Positions 19,239 to 28,089 of a DNA stretch of 64,000 nucleotides are shown piece by piece. The notes under the pieces were generated by a model. The model saw only the letters and a program-made list of their open reading frames with translations, was not told the DNA's origin and did not search any database. Positions within the stretch are counted from its first letter, which is position 1; each line of letters begins with the position of its first letter. This DNA is from Nitrosococcus halophilus Nc 4 (lineage in GTDB: Bacteria > Pseudomonadota > Gammaproteobacteria > Nitrosococcales > Nitrosococcaceae), in contig NC_013960.1 of assembly GCF_000024725.1 (NCBI RefSeq), forward strand, positions 186,001 to 250,000. Reading direction: 5' to 3'. The translations under genes and the position numbers were made by a program.

Positions 19239-20253
19239 TCAGTCCGATTGATCCTGTCTTTTAAATTTTTTGATCTTGAATGGGTTGAAATTCGTTTCAT
19301 GGTCGTAAACATCGGCTCTTTCAGTACGTTGGAGCCTCACATGGATGTTAGGCGCCCCCCTAACAAGGTTGCGAAGTGAAACGGCGCGCCGAGCGCGAGG
19401 GCCACATTAGTTGCGTTTTGCCATGAATTGGCGCTATGATTTTCTTGCTCTCGGAGCCTAGGGTGGGGAGCACCCGAAGTGAAAGCGCGAGGAGCGGTAA
19501 AGACCCCAAGACCAAGGTCACCCCTTGGTTGAGGACCGCGAGGAACCGCGAATTCTCCAGATTGATGAAGTTTTGTAGGAACAAAATTGAAATCAGTCAT
19601 GGCGAAACTCCAATCAAGTAGTTAACCACTAGATAAGTGAGGGGAGTTGCCACTGTCTCATATGCGGATTTCACGCCCCATTGGATCAGGATGGCGAGAA
19701 CTAGACCTTCCAGCGGTATAGTGCCCAAAAAGGCTACGATGATGAACACCGCTGAGTCCAGTCCCTGACCCACAAGTGTGGAGCCAATAGTACGTGTCCA
19801 TAGCCAGCGTCCTTGGGTGGCGATCTTCATCTTGGCAAGCACGTAGGCATTGGTGAACTCGCCCACCAGATAGGCCAGGAAGGAAACCAGCAACAGGCGA
19901 GGGGCATAGCCCAGAATGCGCTCAAAGGCTTCTTGCCCATCCCAGAATGCAGCGGGAGGCAGTGCCATGGCCAAGGTGATGGCGCCTACTGCCAAGAGGT
20001 TACAGAAAAAGCCCAGCCATATCACCTGGCGGGCGCGACGGTAACCGTAGACCTCAGTCAGCACATCGCCGATGATATAGCTCAGGGGAAAGATGATCAC
20101 CCCGGCTGGCATGACCCAGCCCCAAATATCGATTAGCTTGACGGCAATAATGTTGGCGATGAGCAAGGAGGTGATGAAGCCTGCTAGGATCACCAGGAAG
20201 GCAGGAGAATAGCTACTCTTGGTCCTTGTTGGATTAATTGTCTGAGCATCCAT
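19239..20253 (-). pseudogene. yhhQ: Queuosine precursor transporter YhhQ, interrupted near its 3' end by a short tnpB-derived element
   Basis: The 5' part (19614-20253) encodes a multi-helix VUT/ECF-type membrane protein with GDVLTEVYGYRRARQVIWLG and LVGEFTNAYVLAKMK, the YhhQ family that imports preQ0/preQ1. As it stands translation reads into the inserted element and stops after four foreign codons (GVSP), giving 218 residues. Beyond the element, 19239-19330 in the restored frame encodes KRTERADVYDHETNFNPFK..., containing the TNFNPF motif typical of the YhhQ C-terminus. About 32 native residues are lost; whether the shortened protein still works is unknown. Start ATG 20253 follows AGGGAGG. 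Confidence 0.88.
19331..19613 (+). mobile_element. Short tnpB-less element, copy A (omegaRNA-like segment plus both ends)
   Basis: A 283-bp unit bounded by GGAGCC... and ...AAACTCCAA. It is about 96 percent identical by eye to copy B and matches the left end and the last ~160 bases of the tnpB element at 57892-59201. It contains GCGCGAGGGCCACATTA from the left end and GAGCGGTAAAGACCCCAAG plus GAGGACCGCGAGGAA from the right end. Hairpins are at 19461-19475 and 19511-19529, with a third at 19570-19587. It carries no transposase or nuclease gene. Inserted antisense in yhhQ. Confidence 0.85.
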
Positions 20254-20431
20254 GATGTACCTCCCTCTGCAATTTTTTGATTATGCTCTATCGGTAAACC
20301 TGAGCCCGTTGTCGCTCCGTTAGAAGGGTGATCCGCCATACCGTTTCACCTTGTTATGTTTGGAGAAGTTTCTATCCTTTAAGTTAAGAGGAAGGCATGC
20401 TTTGCACGACTTCTGCGGATTAATGGCTGAA

Positions 20432-20437
20432 AGGAGG
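20432..20437 (+). promoter_or_regulatory. Ribosome binding site deciding the EF-hand gene start
   Basis: AGGAGG at 20432-20437 lies 9 bases before the ATG at 20447. It selects that start over the longer open frame that begins at 20351. Confidence 0.7.
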
Positions 20438-20446
20438 AACTTCAAG

Positions 20447-20794
20447 ATGGCTATGAAATACAAGGTAATGTGTTATTCCCTCTTTCTTGGGGGAGTCTTA
20501 TCCCTGGTTTTAATACCCGCCTTTGCTGGGAATCCCTATGGCAGTGAAGAAGAGGGGGCAGCGGAAGAGCAGGAGATGCACAAAAAAATGTTCCAAAAGC
20601 TGGATGAAGATGGTGATGGAAAGATCAGCGAGGACGAATTTGAAGAGGCCATGGAGGAGAAATTCGAACGTATGGATAAGGATGATGACGACTTATTAAC
20701 TCAGGAAGAATGGGAGGCCGCCGCTAAGAAACATAAGAAGGAATATAAGAAAGAGCACCACCGCGGAGCAGGTGAAGGCAGCGAGGGATACTAG
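20447..20794 (+). CDS. Exported EF-hand calcium-binding protein
   Basis: A 115-residue protein with a signal peptide (cleavage probably after LVLIPAFA) and two EF-hand loops: DEDGDGKISEDEF and DKDDDDLLTQEEW. The second loop has DDDDL instead of the usual DGDG pattern but keeps the acidic ligands. The rest is highly charged, rich in Glu and Lys with a His/Gly tail. Likely periplasmic calcium binding; partner unknown. It stands alone, divergent from yhhQ. Confidence 0.8.
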   Translation: MAMKYKVMCYSLFLGGVLSLVLIPAFAGNPYGSEEEGAAEEQEMHKKMFQKLDEDGDGKISEDEFEEAMEEKFERMDKDDDDLLTQEEWEAAAKKHKKEYKKEHHRGAGEGSEGY

Positions 20795-20813
20795 GGAGGT
20801 AACAGGCAAGAGA

Positions 20814-20868
20814 GAGGGGGCACCTCTGAAAAAGCTTCTCTCAAGCTGGCAGGTGCCTCTTCTTTATC
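20814..20868 (+). terminator. Possible terminator after the EF-hand gene
   Basis: GGCACCT (20819-20825) pairs with AGGTGCC (20851-20857), followed by a T-rich stretch (TCTTCTTTATCTTT). The loop is long and contains a smaller AGCTT/AAGCT hairpin. Moderate support. Confidence 0.45.
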
Positions 20869-21057
20869 TTTAATCCGACAGAGAAAATATTTCGCCAATC
20901 CTGAAGTCGGCCTGGTATATTCTTCTCGTCGGCAGGCAATAGGAATCTTCTGACCCGTTGCAATCGGGTTTGACATCATAGTTCTTCTTTAGTCGATGAC
21001 TTTTGCCAGTTTTTTACCCCAATAGGAGCGAGAGTCGTTTATTGGTCGGTGGAGTTT

Positions 21058-22819
21058 TCACCGCTTGATAGGGTGTCTGCTATTATTCTCGAAAGAAGCG
21101 CCAGTTTGGTAGATTTCTGGTTTCTCCTTGCCCTTGGCGTAAAGGAATCCGCGCAGTCCCCGTTCCATACGGGATAAGGCGTGATCGACCAGGATGTATT
21201 TGCCTGGTACATCCAGTTTAAGTTCCACAATAGCAGCGCCACCAGGCGCTACGGGCACTGTCTGAATCCCCTCAACCGGTCCGCTCCTCAGCCCGCCCCA
21301 TTCATGGACGTAGTCCAATATCTCGCCAATGATGTGGAAAGAGGAGGTGAAGTTTGGTCCGCCCACTCCGAAGAAAATGCGTACTGTCTCACCTACCTGA
21401 GCGTGCAGCGGGTAGTCTTTGGTAAGCGCCCCCGTCGCGCCGTTGAAGACAAAATATTCAGGGGCTTCATCCAGCAGTTTCTCAACGCTGAACTCCTGGC
21501 GTCCTTTCTTGCCGAAGGAGGCCTGGGTGTAGATTTCCCCCTGCATCACGTAATACTCCCGATCGACTAGCGGTAGCCCGCCTTCAGGCTCCACCAGAAT
21601 CATGCCGTACATTCCATTGGCAATGTGATGGGCCACCATCGGGGTGGCACAGTGATAAACATAGAGCCCTGGGGTAAGCGCTTTAAAGGTAATGGATTTC
21701 TCCTCGCCAGGGGGGGACTTGAAGATAAGTGGCGCCTCCCCCAGGTCCGGTCACTGCGTGGAGATCGACCGAGTGAATGATGTCGCTGTCAATCTCGTTG
21801 GCGAGCTTGAGTTTGACTGTATCGCCAACCCGGACTCGGAGCAGGGGACCGGGCACCGTGCCGTTGAAGGTCCAGTAGTGATAAGTCGTGCCTTCCGCAA
21901 GTTCTCCTTCCAATTCTACCGCCTCAAGGCCGAACTCAAGCTTCTTGGACTCTCGGTCTCCCACAGGTTGAGGCACATCATGGGGATTGCGCACAATATC
22001 CCGAGCCTTTGCCAATTCCTCCCGAGGTGTTTCACGTACTAGGAGATGCCCTTCCATTCCGGCCTCGCGATGTCCGGGAAGGGTGCAATAATAAGTGAGT
22101 TCACCCGCGCTGGTGGCCCGGAAAGCCAGCGTCGTACTACTGCCTGGAGTGGTCACCTGCTCGGAGCGGGCGTTGAACTCAGGGAAAAAAATATCATGGG
22201 TAGTGCCTTCGCCATTGACCAGGTTGATCTGCACTACCTCTCCCTTATGTACCTCCAGAGTAGGGTTCACCACCCCGTCAATATCGGCACCGACACCGAT
22301 GAAAACGAGACGCCCTGCGGCAACCCCGGTTTTCAAGGTCACGGTAAGATCGGGGGTGTAGGCTGCTACGCTTTGTGTATTGTTTTCTTGCTGTAGTTTG
22401 GTTTCTTCGGGGGAGGCAGGGGTGCGTCGAAGGGAGGCGTTTATCCCCTGCTTAAGGTAAGCAATGACATTCTCACGGTCCTCTTCATTGCGTAGACCCG
22501 CAAAGTGCATCTGACTTCCAGGTAGGTAGTGTTGCGGGTTGGCTAAGAATTTATTGAGAGTGTCTTCCGTCCAGATAATATCGGCCTCTTCCATTGCCTG
22601 GGAATAACTGAACTCCTTAAGACTGCCCGCCTGACGCCCGAAGAGATTAGCAAGTGAGGGACCAACTTGGTATTGGGCAGGTTCAAGCCTATGACAAGCC
22701 TGACACTTGCGGAATACTTCGCGGCCAGCTTGAGGATCACCTTTGGCAAAGATCGGGTGACTCATAAGAAAAGTGGCCGCACTAGTGAGCGTGAGAGCGA
22801 TAAGATTCCTGGTACGCAT
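21058..22819 (-). pseudogene. nirK: Cytochrome c-cupredoxin-NirK fusion (copper nitrite reductase), frameshifted at a C7 run
   Basis: Read as one gene this encodes about 586 residues: signal peptide, cytochrome c domain (C39-QA-C42-H43, Met104), an extra cupredoxin domain (His208, Cys245, His250, Met255) and a two-domain copper nitrite reductase. NirK residues include His349, the catalytic Asp352 and His354; the second frame has PMVAHHIANGMYGMI, FHIIGEILDY (catalytic His) and LVDHALSRM. NirK reduces nitrite to NO in the periplasm, and the fused cytochrome could supply electrons. The frames separate at a run of seven C (G run 21710-21716 on the plus strand) where six would keep the frame. It may be a sequencing error, a phase-variable tract or a real mutation. 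GGAG precedes the ATG at 22819. Confidence 0.85.
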
Positions 22820-23010
22820 ATCTACTCCTGTTCACCTTGGATAACTGAGCGAGCCGAAAAGCTATTTCCATCTCTTTTTTGTGCGGTTTGTCGTGTTCTG
22901 TGCACTTGTTTTTTATTTTTATAAAGTAAACCTGCCCCATTTTTCAGTTTGTCTTCAGTTTCATGTTTTATCCTGACATTATCTAACAGCACTAAAGGAG
23001 GTATATCCAA

Positions 23011-23124
23011 ATGAAACGGAAACAAGAAACCCAATCCCGCAGTTCACTGCTTACTTTTTCCTTGTTAATTCTCTATGTGCTGTTTGCCGTCATCCTGCTT
23101 GGCTTAGGTTTGGGTGCCGCTTAA
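23011..23124 (+). CDS. Small single-span membrane protein (37 residues)
   Basis: An ATG at 23011 follows a strong AAAGGAGG site at correct spacing and opens 37 codons: a charged, polar start (MKRKQETQSRSS) and one hydrophobic helix (LLTFSLLILYVLFAVILLGL). A strong Rho-independent terminator follows 56 bases after the stop, so this is a compact monocistronic unit. It is divergent from nirK across about 190 bases. I do not recognise the family; small subunits or assembly factors of respiratory enzymes look like this, but nothing specific supports that. Confidence 0.65.
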   Translation: MKRKQETQSRSSLLTFSLLILYVLFAVILLGLGLGAA

Positions 23125-23180
23125 ATTGCCCATAGTTTAAGGGGCTGCGCTGCTGGCCTATTTTTTCAGTGTGCAAGTGC

Positions 23181-23221
23181 GGCAAGGGTGCCCAAGAAAA
23201 GGGTGCCCTTGCCATTTTTTT
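23181..23221 (+). terminator. Rho-independent terminator
   Basis: The hairpin arms GGCAAGGGTGCCC (23181-23193) and GGGTGCCCTTGCC (23201-23213) form a 13-pair stem with a G-T wobble, followed by A and seven T. It terminates the small membrane protein gene. Confidence 0.85.
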
Positions 23222-23419
23222 GAACGGTTTCCCCGAGGGAAAGTGTTAAGGAGCACAGCCGCCATTGCAGCATTGCTAAAATTTTCCACCATACTGCCCG
23301 TAGCAGCGCAGAAGTTTTGAGGGAGTTAGCTGTACTTCTCCTTGCCGTAAATCAATATTAATACGAGGGCGAATGGAATAATTTGGGTATGAATGAGATT
23401 ACTCCATTAAGGGAAGCGC

Positions 23420-25024
23420 CTACTGTCGTTTAAGCCAAAAGATAAGGGCCTCTTTGTCTTCCTCGGGAAGCTCTGAGCCATAGTAATGGCCTCGGTTCTC
23501 AATGATATCGTCGCAGAGGAGCTCATTGGTCTCTGGGTCACGGCTAAAGACGTAGGTCAAGGGTGTACCCGCCGGGAAGGGTCCGATCGATACCGGCAAC
23601 ATATTGATCTGGGGCACGCGAAATGGCGAGAGCAGTTCCCGCATCGCGACTTCATAGATCTCTGCGCGTTCCTCAGGCGAGGTGTTCGCTTCAGGGTAAG
23701 GACCGACGGATTGATTGTGGAGAAATGGCGCCGTTGCCCAAATTCCCGCAAGTGGCATAGTACGATACCCCTTTAAACCGGCCGCCGCCCGGTCCTTATA
23801 GACCTGGGAAGAGAAAGCCGCCCACAAATGGTCAGCTTCCCATTGGGAAGTGAGGGCGCGGCAGGCATTGGTGGCGTTTTCCGGTGCTTGGATAAGCGGA
23901 TTCACCTCATCATTGGAGAGAACACGTCCCGCCTTACCCTTAAAGGTGTGACAGGAAGCACAGTTATCTTTGAACACCTTTTGTCCCCAGGCAAAGAGAT
24001 ATTTTTTGCGTGAACGCTCACGGGAGAAGTTTGTTTGGATCGACTCCGGGAATTTTGGCGCCTTGATTGAACGAAGGAATCGGCTCAAATCATTGAGATC
24101 CTGTTCTGGAGGAAGGTCGGCACAGTCGCGGCGACACTGCTTGAGATCAATAGGCCTGTCCTCAGCAAGACTCGGTGCGACGCATTCAAAGAAGCAGACC
24201 CCAATATTCGTGTAGACACGCAGAGCCGCCCTTTGGCTGCCCAGGTCGTCCTCGCCCCCCTGGCCCATCCGAATTTTAGGTTTATCAGGTCCTACGTTAA
24301 AGGTGGGACGGTGCCGCAGCTCCCAAATCGGGGTAATTGTGCCTGGGTTCATGATATGGTCGCTGAAAAGGACCGTGGTATCGACAGTGCCATCTGGCCA
24401 CCCCTCAAACATAAAGCGCCGCGGATCATCGGCAGGAAGATTCGCTGCGAGGATCTTGCCGGCTTTCAAATGTTGGTTGCCAATCGTCGGGTGGATATTG
24501 TCCCAACTCGGTTCATTGACATCTAAGGGAGGATTGAGTGGATCAAAACCCGCGTGGCATGAGGCACAGGAGAGACCAAAGATCGTCCGTCCATCAGCAG
24601 TAAGAAATCGGCGGATTCCGATAACGCCGCTGGCATTAGGATCAGAACAGAGATCCGGTCCCCCTTGGGGGTTTGCCCTGCAGTCAGGATCATTGAGGGT
24701 GCCCCAGGCCTGAAAACGGCGATCCCTTGGGGTGTTGATGACATTCTTAAAACCGACCTGCAGGCGCCTGTCAGCTAGAAAATCGAAGAATTTCTCCCCG
24801 CCATAAGTATTATTGAACCAGATATCACGGCCGCGTTGGATGGCGGAGTTTTTTTCTCCGCTACCGGCGTGGTTGAAGCCAGGCTCGCGGCGATGCAGAG
24901 TAGGCTTCCCACTAGGCAAGGAAGCTCTAAGCTCGGGGAGGGACCCAGAAAATTCTTCTGAAGAATAGCCTGGTACCAGATAAAACAGCAAAAGTATGCA
25001 CAAATTTCGCCCTAGCCATGTCAT
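23420..25024 (-). CDS. Dihaem cytochrome c, RoxA/CcpA-like
   Basis: About 534 residues with a signal peptide (MTWLGRNLCILLLFYLVPGYSS). Two haem-binding motifs are visible: CASCH in FGLSCASCHAGFDPL and CASCH in DNCASCHTFKG. A C-terminal MPLAGIWATAPFLHNQSVG segment is characteristic of the dihaem peroxidase/RoxA-type cytochromes. Between the haems is a cysteine-rich insertion (CFFEC...CRRDC) that could form disulfides. Start at 25024 has AAGGAGG at good spacing; the frame is open 14 codons further. Reaction unknown: peroxidase, dioxygenase or electron carrier are all possible. Confidence 0.75.
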   Translation of the reverse strand: MTWLGRNLCILLLFYLVPGYSSEEFSGSLPELRASLPSGKPTLHRREPGFNHAGSGEKNSAIQRGRDIWFNNTYGGEKFFDFLADRRLQVGFKNVINTPRDRRFQAWGTLNDPDCRANPQGGPDLCSDPNASGVIGIRRFLTADGRTIFGLSCASCHAGFDPLNPPLDVNEPSWDNIHPTIGNQHLKAGKILAANLPADDPRRFMFEGWPDGTVDTTVLFSDHIMNPGTITPIWELRHRPTFNVGPDKPKIRMGQGGEDDLGSQRAALRVYTNIGVCFFECVAPSLAEDRPIDLKQCRRDCADLPPEQDLNDLSRFLRSIKAPKFPESIQTNFSRERSRKKYLFAWGQKVFKDNCASCHTFKGKAGRVLSNDEVNPLIQAPENATNACRALTSQWEADHLWAAFSSQVYKDRAAAGLKGYRTMPLAGIWATAPFLHNQSVGPYPEANTSPEERAEIYEVAMRELLSPFRVPQINMLPVSIGPFPAGTPLTYVFSRDPETNELLCDDIIENRGHYYGSELPEEDKEALIFWLKRQ

Positions 25025-25066
25025 AGAATGACCTCCTTGCCAGCGGTGAGTTTCCAACGCTAGCAT

Positions 25067-25498
25067 GCTTTTTTTGTCTATAGGGTTACGCTCCTTATTA
25101 TTGTAGGGTTTAGCACTTCCACTTTAGTTTTCAAGAGGGACTGGCATTAGGAAAGTTCAGAACAATGCTCGGCATCCATAATAGGCTAGATAATTATCGG
25201 GTAGGGGAGAGTTTCTAATTACCGCTCCAAAGCCCCATAACTAACTAGTTGACACCCCCCATGTAATACCAATTTCATGTAATTTTGCATTCTATAGATT
25301 CAGTCTAAACAACCACTTGAAGCCTCAATAAATTGCATTCTTTAACTAAATTGGTATAACCAGCATTGGGGTGTAGCGGTGCGGGCACATTCTGGACCCT
25401 GCACAGGTAAAGGGACTAACCTTGTTTAGTGCTTATCTGGGAGTTTGATAGTTAGGCTGCAATAGGCAAAACCATGACACCATTTTCGGTGTCTTTCT
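25067..25498. other. 432-base intergenic region containing an inverted-repeat element
   Basis: AT-rich DNA between the dihaem cytochrome gene and the amine oxidase pseudogene. Apart from the inverted repeat at 25266-25357 I see no gene or clear promoter. Confidence 0.4.
25266..25357. repeat. 92-bp MITE-like inverted-repeat unit
   Basis: ATACCAATTT (25266-25275) is matched by AAATTGGTAT (25348-25357). Next to the arms, TTTTGCATTCT (inside the left arm) and TTGCATTCTTT (inside the right arm) are direct partial copies. No coding capacity. It looks like a small non-autonomous element or intergenic repeat. Confidence 0.5.
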
Positions 25499-26949
25499 TT
25501 ACTTAGGCAGATCCAGCGCTGGGTTACGGTCAAAGAAGTCGAAGGGTCGGAGTTCGAAGCTGTGCCACAGCATAGGCGTCACGGGCCAATCCTCTGCTCT
25601 GACCAGGTGATGCATGCCGATTGTATGCCAGAGAACGATGTCGGTATTCTCGATTGAACGATTCTCACTGCTCCAAGCGGGTAACCCTTGCTCCGGTTTG
25701 CTAAGGGTCGGATAGTCTCCTGCTGCGTAGCGTTCGTTCACGCGATAAGGGGTGACCCACAGATGATGATCAATGAAGCCGGCGCGGCGACGCGGATAGT
25801 CATCCGGGCTGAGCAGCGTGTTGGTATTTTTACCCGGCATGAGTTGATAGCTGGTTGGATATCCCACATGGTTGGTTTGAGAATCGCTGATCACGCGCCA
25901 AAGGGCAGGTCGATCCAGGCTAATATTGAGTTGGGCGTCGGCTTCCTGGCGTGCCAGCATCGGCTCACGTACCCACACGCTCCGGCGCGGGTGGCCCTCC
26001 GGAAGAATTTGGGTCTTCAAGCGGTCGATGAGCAGGCTGTTTGCAATGCCATCTACATCAAGATCCAGCCGGAAGTTGAAGTAGTGGTCATGGTTGACCG
26101 CTACGATCTGCCGGTCAACAAAGTGCCCGTAAGCATCGGCATCCTCCGTGGTAGTGGGGGTCTCCTGACCATTCGAGCCATGGGTTCCGCCGGCTGGGCC
26201 TGTGTTCATGGAAGCTGTCTTCGGAGTGACCATTTTAGTTTCGGCTATGCCCGTAGCTCCCACAGCCACCCGAATCGCTCCGTCTTGTTGAAAGATCCAG
26301 TCGAACACATAGTCGTAATTTCCAATGACCACCGCAGTTCGTACAACAAGATCTCGCTTTGCACGGCTTTTCGAGCCTCCATCCTCGTCCCAATGGCGCC
26401 ATACCATATCGCCCGTCACCCGCTCGAACACGCAGATGGTTTTGGGCACCGTGTGCGGGCGCCCCCTGTCTCCTGCAACCAGAGCATCGAAGTAGATAGC
26501 ATGTTCGGGACAATCTTGTTTGGGGATCAGGGGCTTGGAAAGGCCGCCGAAACTGAATTCCCCGGCATCAAGAAAATTGCGGGCATACCAAGCGAAGGAG
26601 GGATCCATATAGGGCACGAATATCTCTGACAGGTGGCCTTGGTACAAGATAGGACGGGCTTGATCACCTTCACCATAGGTGACCGCCGAGATGATCATCC
26701 CGACCCGTTGATCGGGGCGAACATGAAAGCGCCACTTTTGCCACGCTACCTGATGTCCGTTCAGACGAAAGCCTGGTCCATTGAGAAGCGGGTATTTGCA
26801 TCTAAGTATTCCGCCTTCCGGAGTACTTCCAGCACGGTCCAGTACTCCTGCCATGTCAGTGGGTCGAGGGGATGCCGTACCCCCTGAGCTGCCACTGTCA
26901 GCGGGCTAATAACTGCGAGGAGAAAGACAGTAAGCACGGTCTTCTTCAT
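25499..26949 (-). pseudogene. Copper amine oxidase with internal deletion and frameshift
   Basis: The 5' part (ATG at 26949) encodes a signal peptide and the opening HPLDPLTWQEYWTVLEVLRK...TRFSM typical of copper amine oxidases. The frame then shifts at about 26770-26780 and homology jumps to the middle of the family (GPGFRLNGHQVAWQKWRFHV), losing roughly 170-200 residues of the N2/N3 domains. The catalytic domain is otherwise recognisable: base in MDPSFAWYARNFLDAGEF, the topaquinone tyrosine in GNYDY, copper ligands in NHDHYFNF and GMHHLVRAEDWPV. Intact enzymes oxidise primary amines to aldehyde, ammonia and peroxide. As it stands it cannot make a full enzyme. Confidence 0.8.
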
Positions 26950-27343
26950 GGTTTCGTATCTCCCTTGAATTATGCCCTGGATGGTATCTAACCATAATGG
27001 CGGAATAGGTTTTCTCGCAGTGTTTCCCCCTTTATCCTGCTCTACTGTAAATGCTAACTGGCGATGCAATACAGAGGAATATAGTTTTGATAGGAACCGG
27101 GTGCAACGTTGACAATAATGTTGCCCCTTGAGCCTTGTTCGTAGAGTATGCTGAATGCAAGTGGAGCACACCACGTTACGGGGTCACATCATTTCTATTC
27201 TGGGGGTATTCTAGAACTAAAACTAAGGTTTAGCATCTATCAAGACCTGACCCTTTTTAATGCTATTTTAACTATTTGGTGGCGGGGAAAGAGCCGCTGC
27301 GCAATTTCTGAAAGATTAAAGCCGCCTCAGGTGCAGCGCTGCG
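26950..27343. other. 394-base region without recognisable gene
   Basis: Holds the upstream region of the amine oxidase pseudogene (GGGAG about 9 bases before its ATG). The frames present here look random and lack family motifs or ribosome sites. Confidence 0.4.
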
Positions 27344-27646
27344 TTAGGTATATTCAGATTGCTTGGATGACAACTTCTTTACTTGAAGTTTGCCACGGTG
27401 CTGTTCAGCCCGCCAGAGATCATACTGAACTTGCTGATTTAACCAGCTTTCCGCTGTTGTATCAAAGGCAATAGAAAGACGAATAGCCATCTCAGGGCTA
27501 ATACCCGTACGGCCATTTAAAATGCTCGATAAAGTCTTTCGGCTAACCCCAAGCGCCTTGGCGGCTTCAGTAACACTTAAACCCAAAGGTTCAAGGCACA
27601 GGTGCTTTAGGATTTCACCAGGATGGGGAGGGTTGTGCATCTGCAT
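27344..27646 (-). CDS. higA: HigA family antitoxin
   Basis: A 100-residue helix-turn-helix protein beginning [20 protein letters not shown], the signature N-terminus of HigA antitoxins, with the DNA-binding motif [20 protein letters not shown]. It neutralises HigB and represses the operon in known systems. It lies 9 bases downstream of the toxin gene, the reversed toxin-first order typical of higBA. Confidence 0.93.
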   Translation of the reverse strand: MQMHNPPHPGEILKHLCLEPLGLSVTEAAKALGVSRKTLSSILNGRTGISPEMAIRLSIAFDTTAESWLNQQVQYDLWRAEQHRGKLQVKKLSSKQSEYT

Positions 27647-27655
27647 AAACTTGCC

Positions 27656-27934
27656 TCAATGATAATCTTCATAGTCCACATCGTCGGCATCTCCACCTGA
27701 GAAAGTGAAGGTGACTCGCCAGTTACTACTGACCTTCACAGACCAAATGCCTTTGCGATCGCCGCTCAATTCATGTAGACCTAATCCAGGTAGGTTCATG
27801 TCTTGAGGGCATGTAGAGGCGTTCAAACGACCTAGAATCAAACGCAAACGTTCAGTATGCTTAGTTTGAATGCCTGCCTTTGTTCCGTGGAGAAAGAACC
27901 GTTCCAGGCCTTTATGTTTGAAGCCCTTGATCAT
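27656..27934 (-). CDS. higB: HigB family mRNA-interferase toxin
   Basis: A 92-residue RelE-superfamily toxin starting MIKGFKHKGLERFF, with LGLHELSGDRKGIWSVKVSSNWRVTF (first part near residue 52) and the terminal DADDVDYEDYH. Known HigB toxins cleave mRNA in the ribosome. It is the first gene of an intact higBA pair in an otherwise decaying stretch. Confidence 0.93.
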   Translation of the reverse strand: MIKGFKHKGLERFFLHGTKAGIQTKHTERLRLILGRLNASTCPQDMNLPGLGLHELSGDRKGIWSVKVSSNWRVTFTFSGGDADDVDYEDYH

Positions 27935-28089
27935 AGGGTAGAGTGTAACCTATAACTAGATAGGTTACAATTTTTGATGTCCTGCCTTAGCGGTGCCGCT
28001 TCTGCAGCATTTATTGGACTTCAGGGTTAGTTCGAATACTTCATCTCTTAGTTTTGCTCCATCTAGGCTAGATTTGGGATCAACCATGG

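Noticed and set aside
19337-19600. An 87-residue reading frame on the minus strand across copy A, with a near-identical one in copy B (34337-34600)
   Set aside because: It is antisense to the conserved RNA-like segment, has no ribosome site, and the frame is not kept across copy C. I treat it as a by-product of the repeat.
20254-20350. A preQ1 riboswitch upstream of yhhQ
   Set aside because: yhhQ genes can be riboswitch-controlled, and there is an A-rich stretch before the ribosome site. However, I could not build the preQ1 pseudoknot elements here.
21701-21720. Programmed translational frameshift in nirK
   Set aside because: A plain homopolymer without a slippery heptamer or stimulatory structure is better explained by an indel or sequencing error.
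27148-27474. A 108-residue plus-strand frame overlapping higA
   Set aside because: No ribosome site or family motif, and it overlaps a well-supported antitoxin gene on the other strand.
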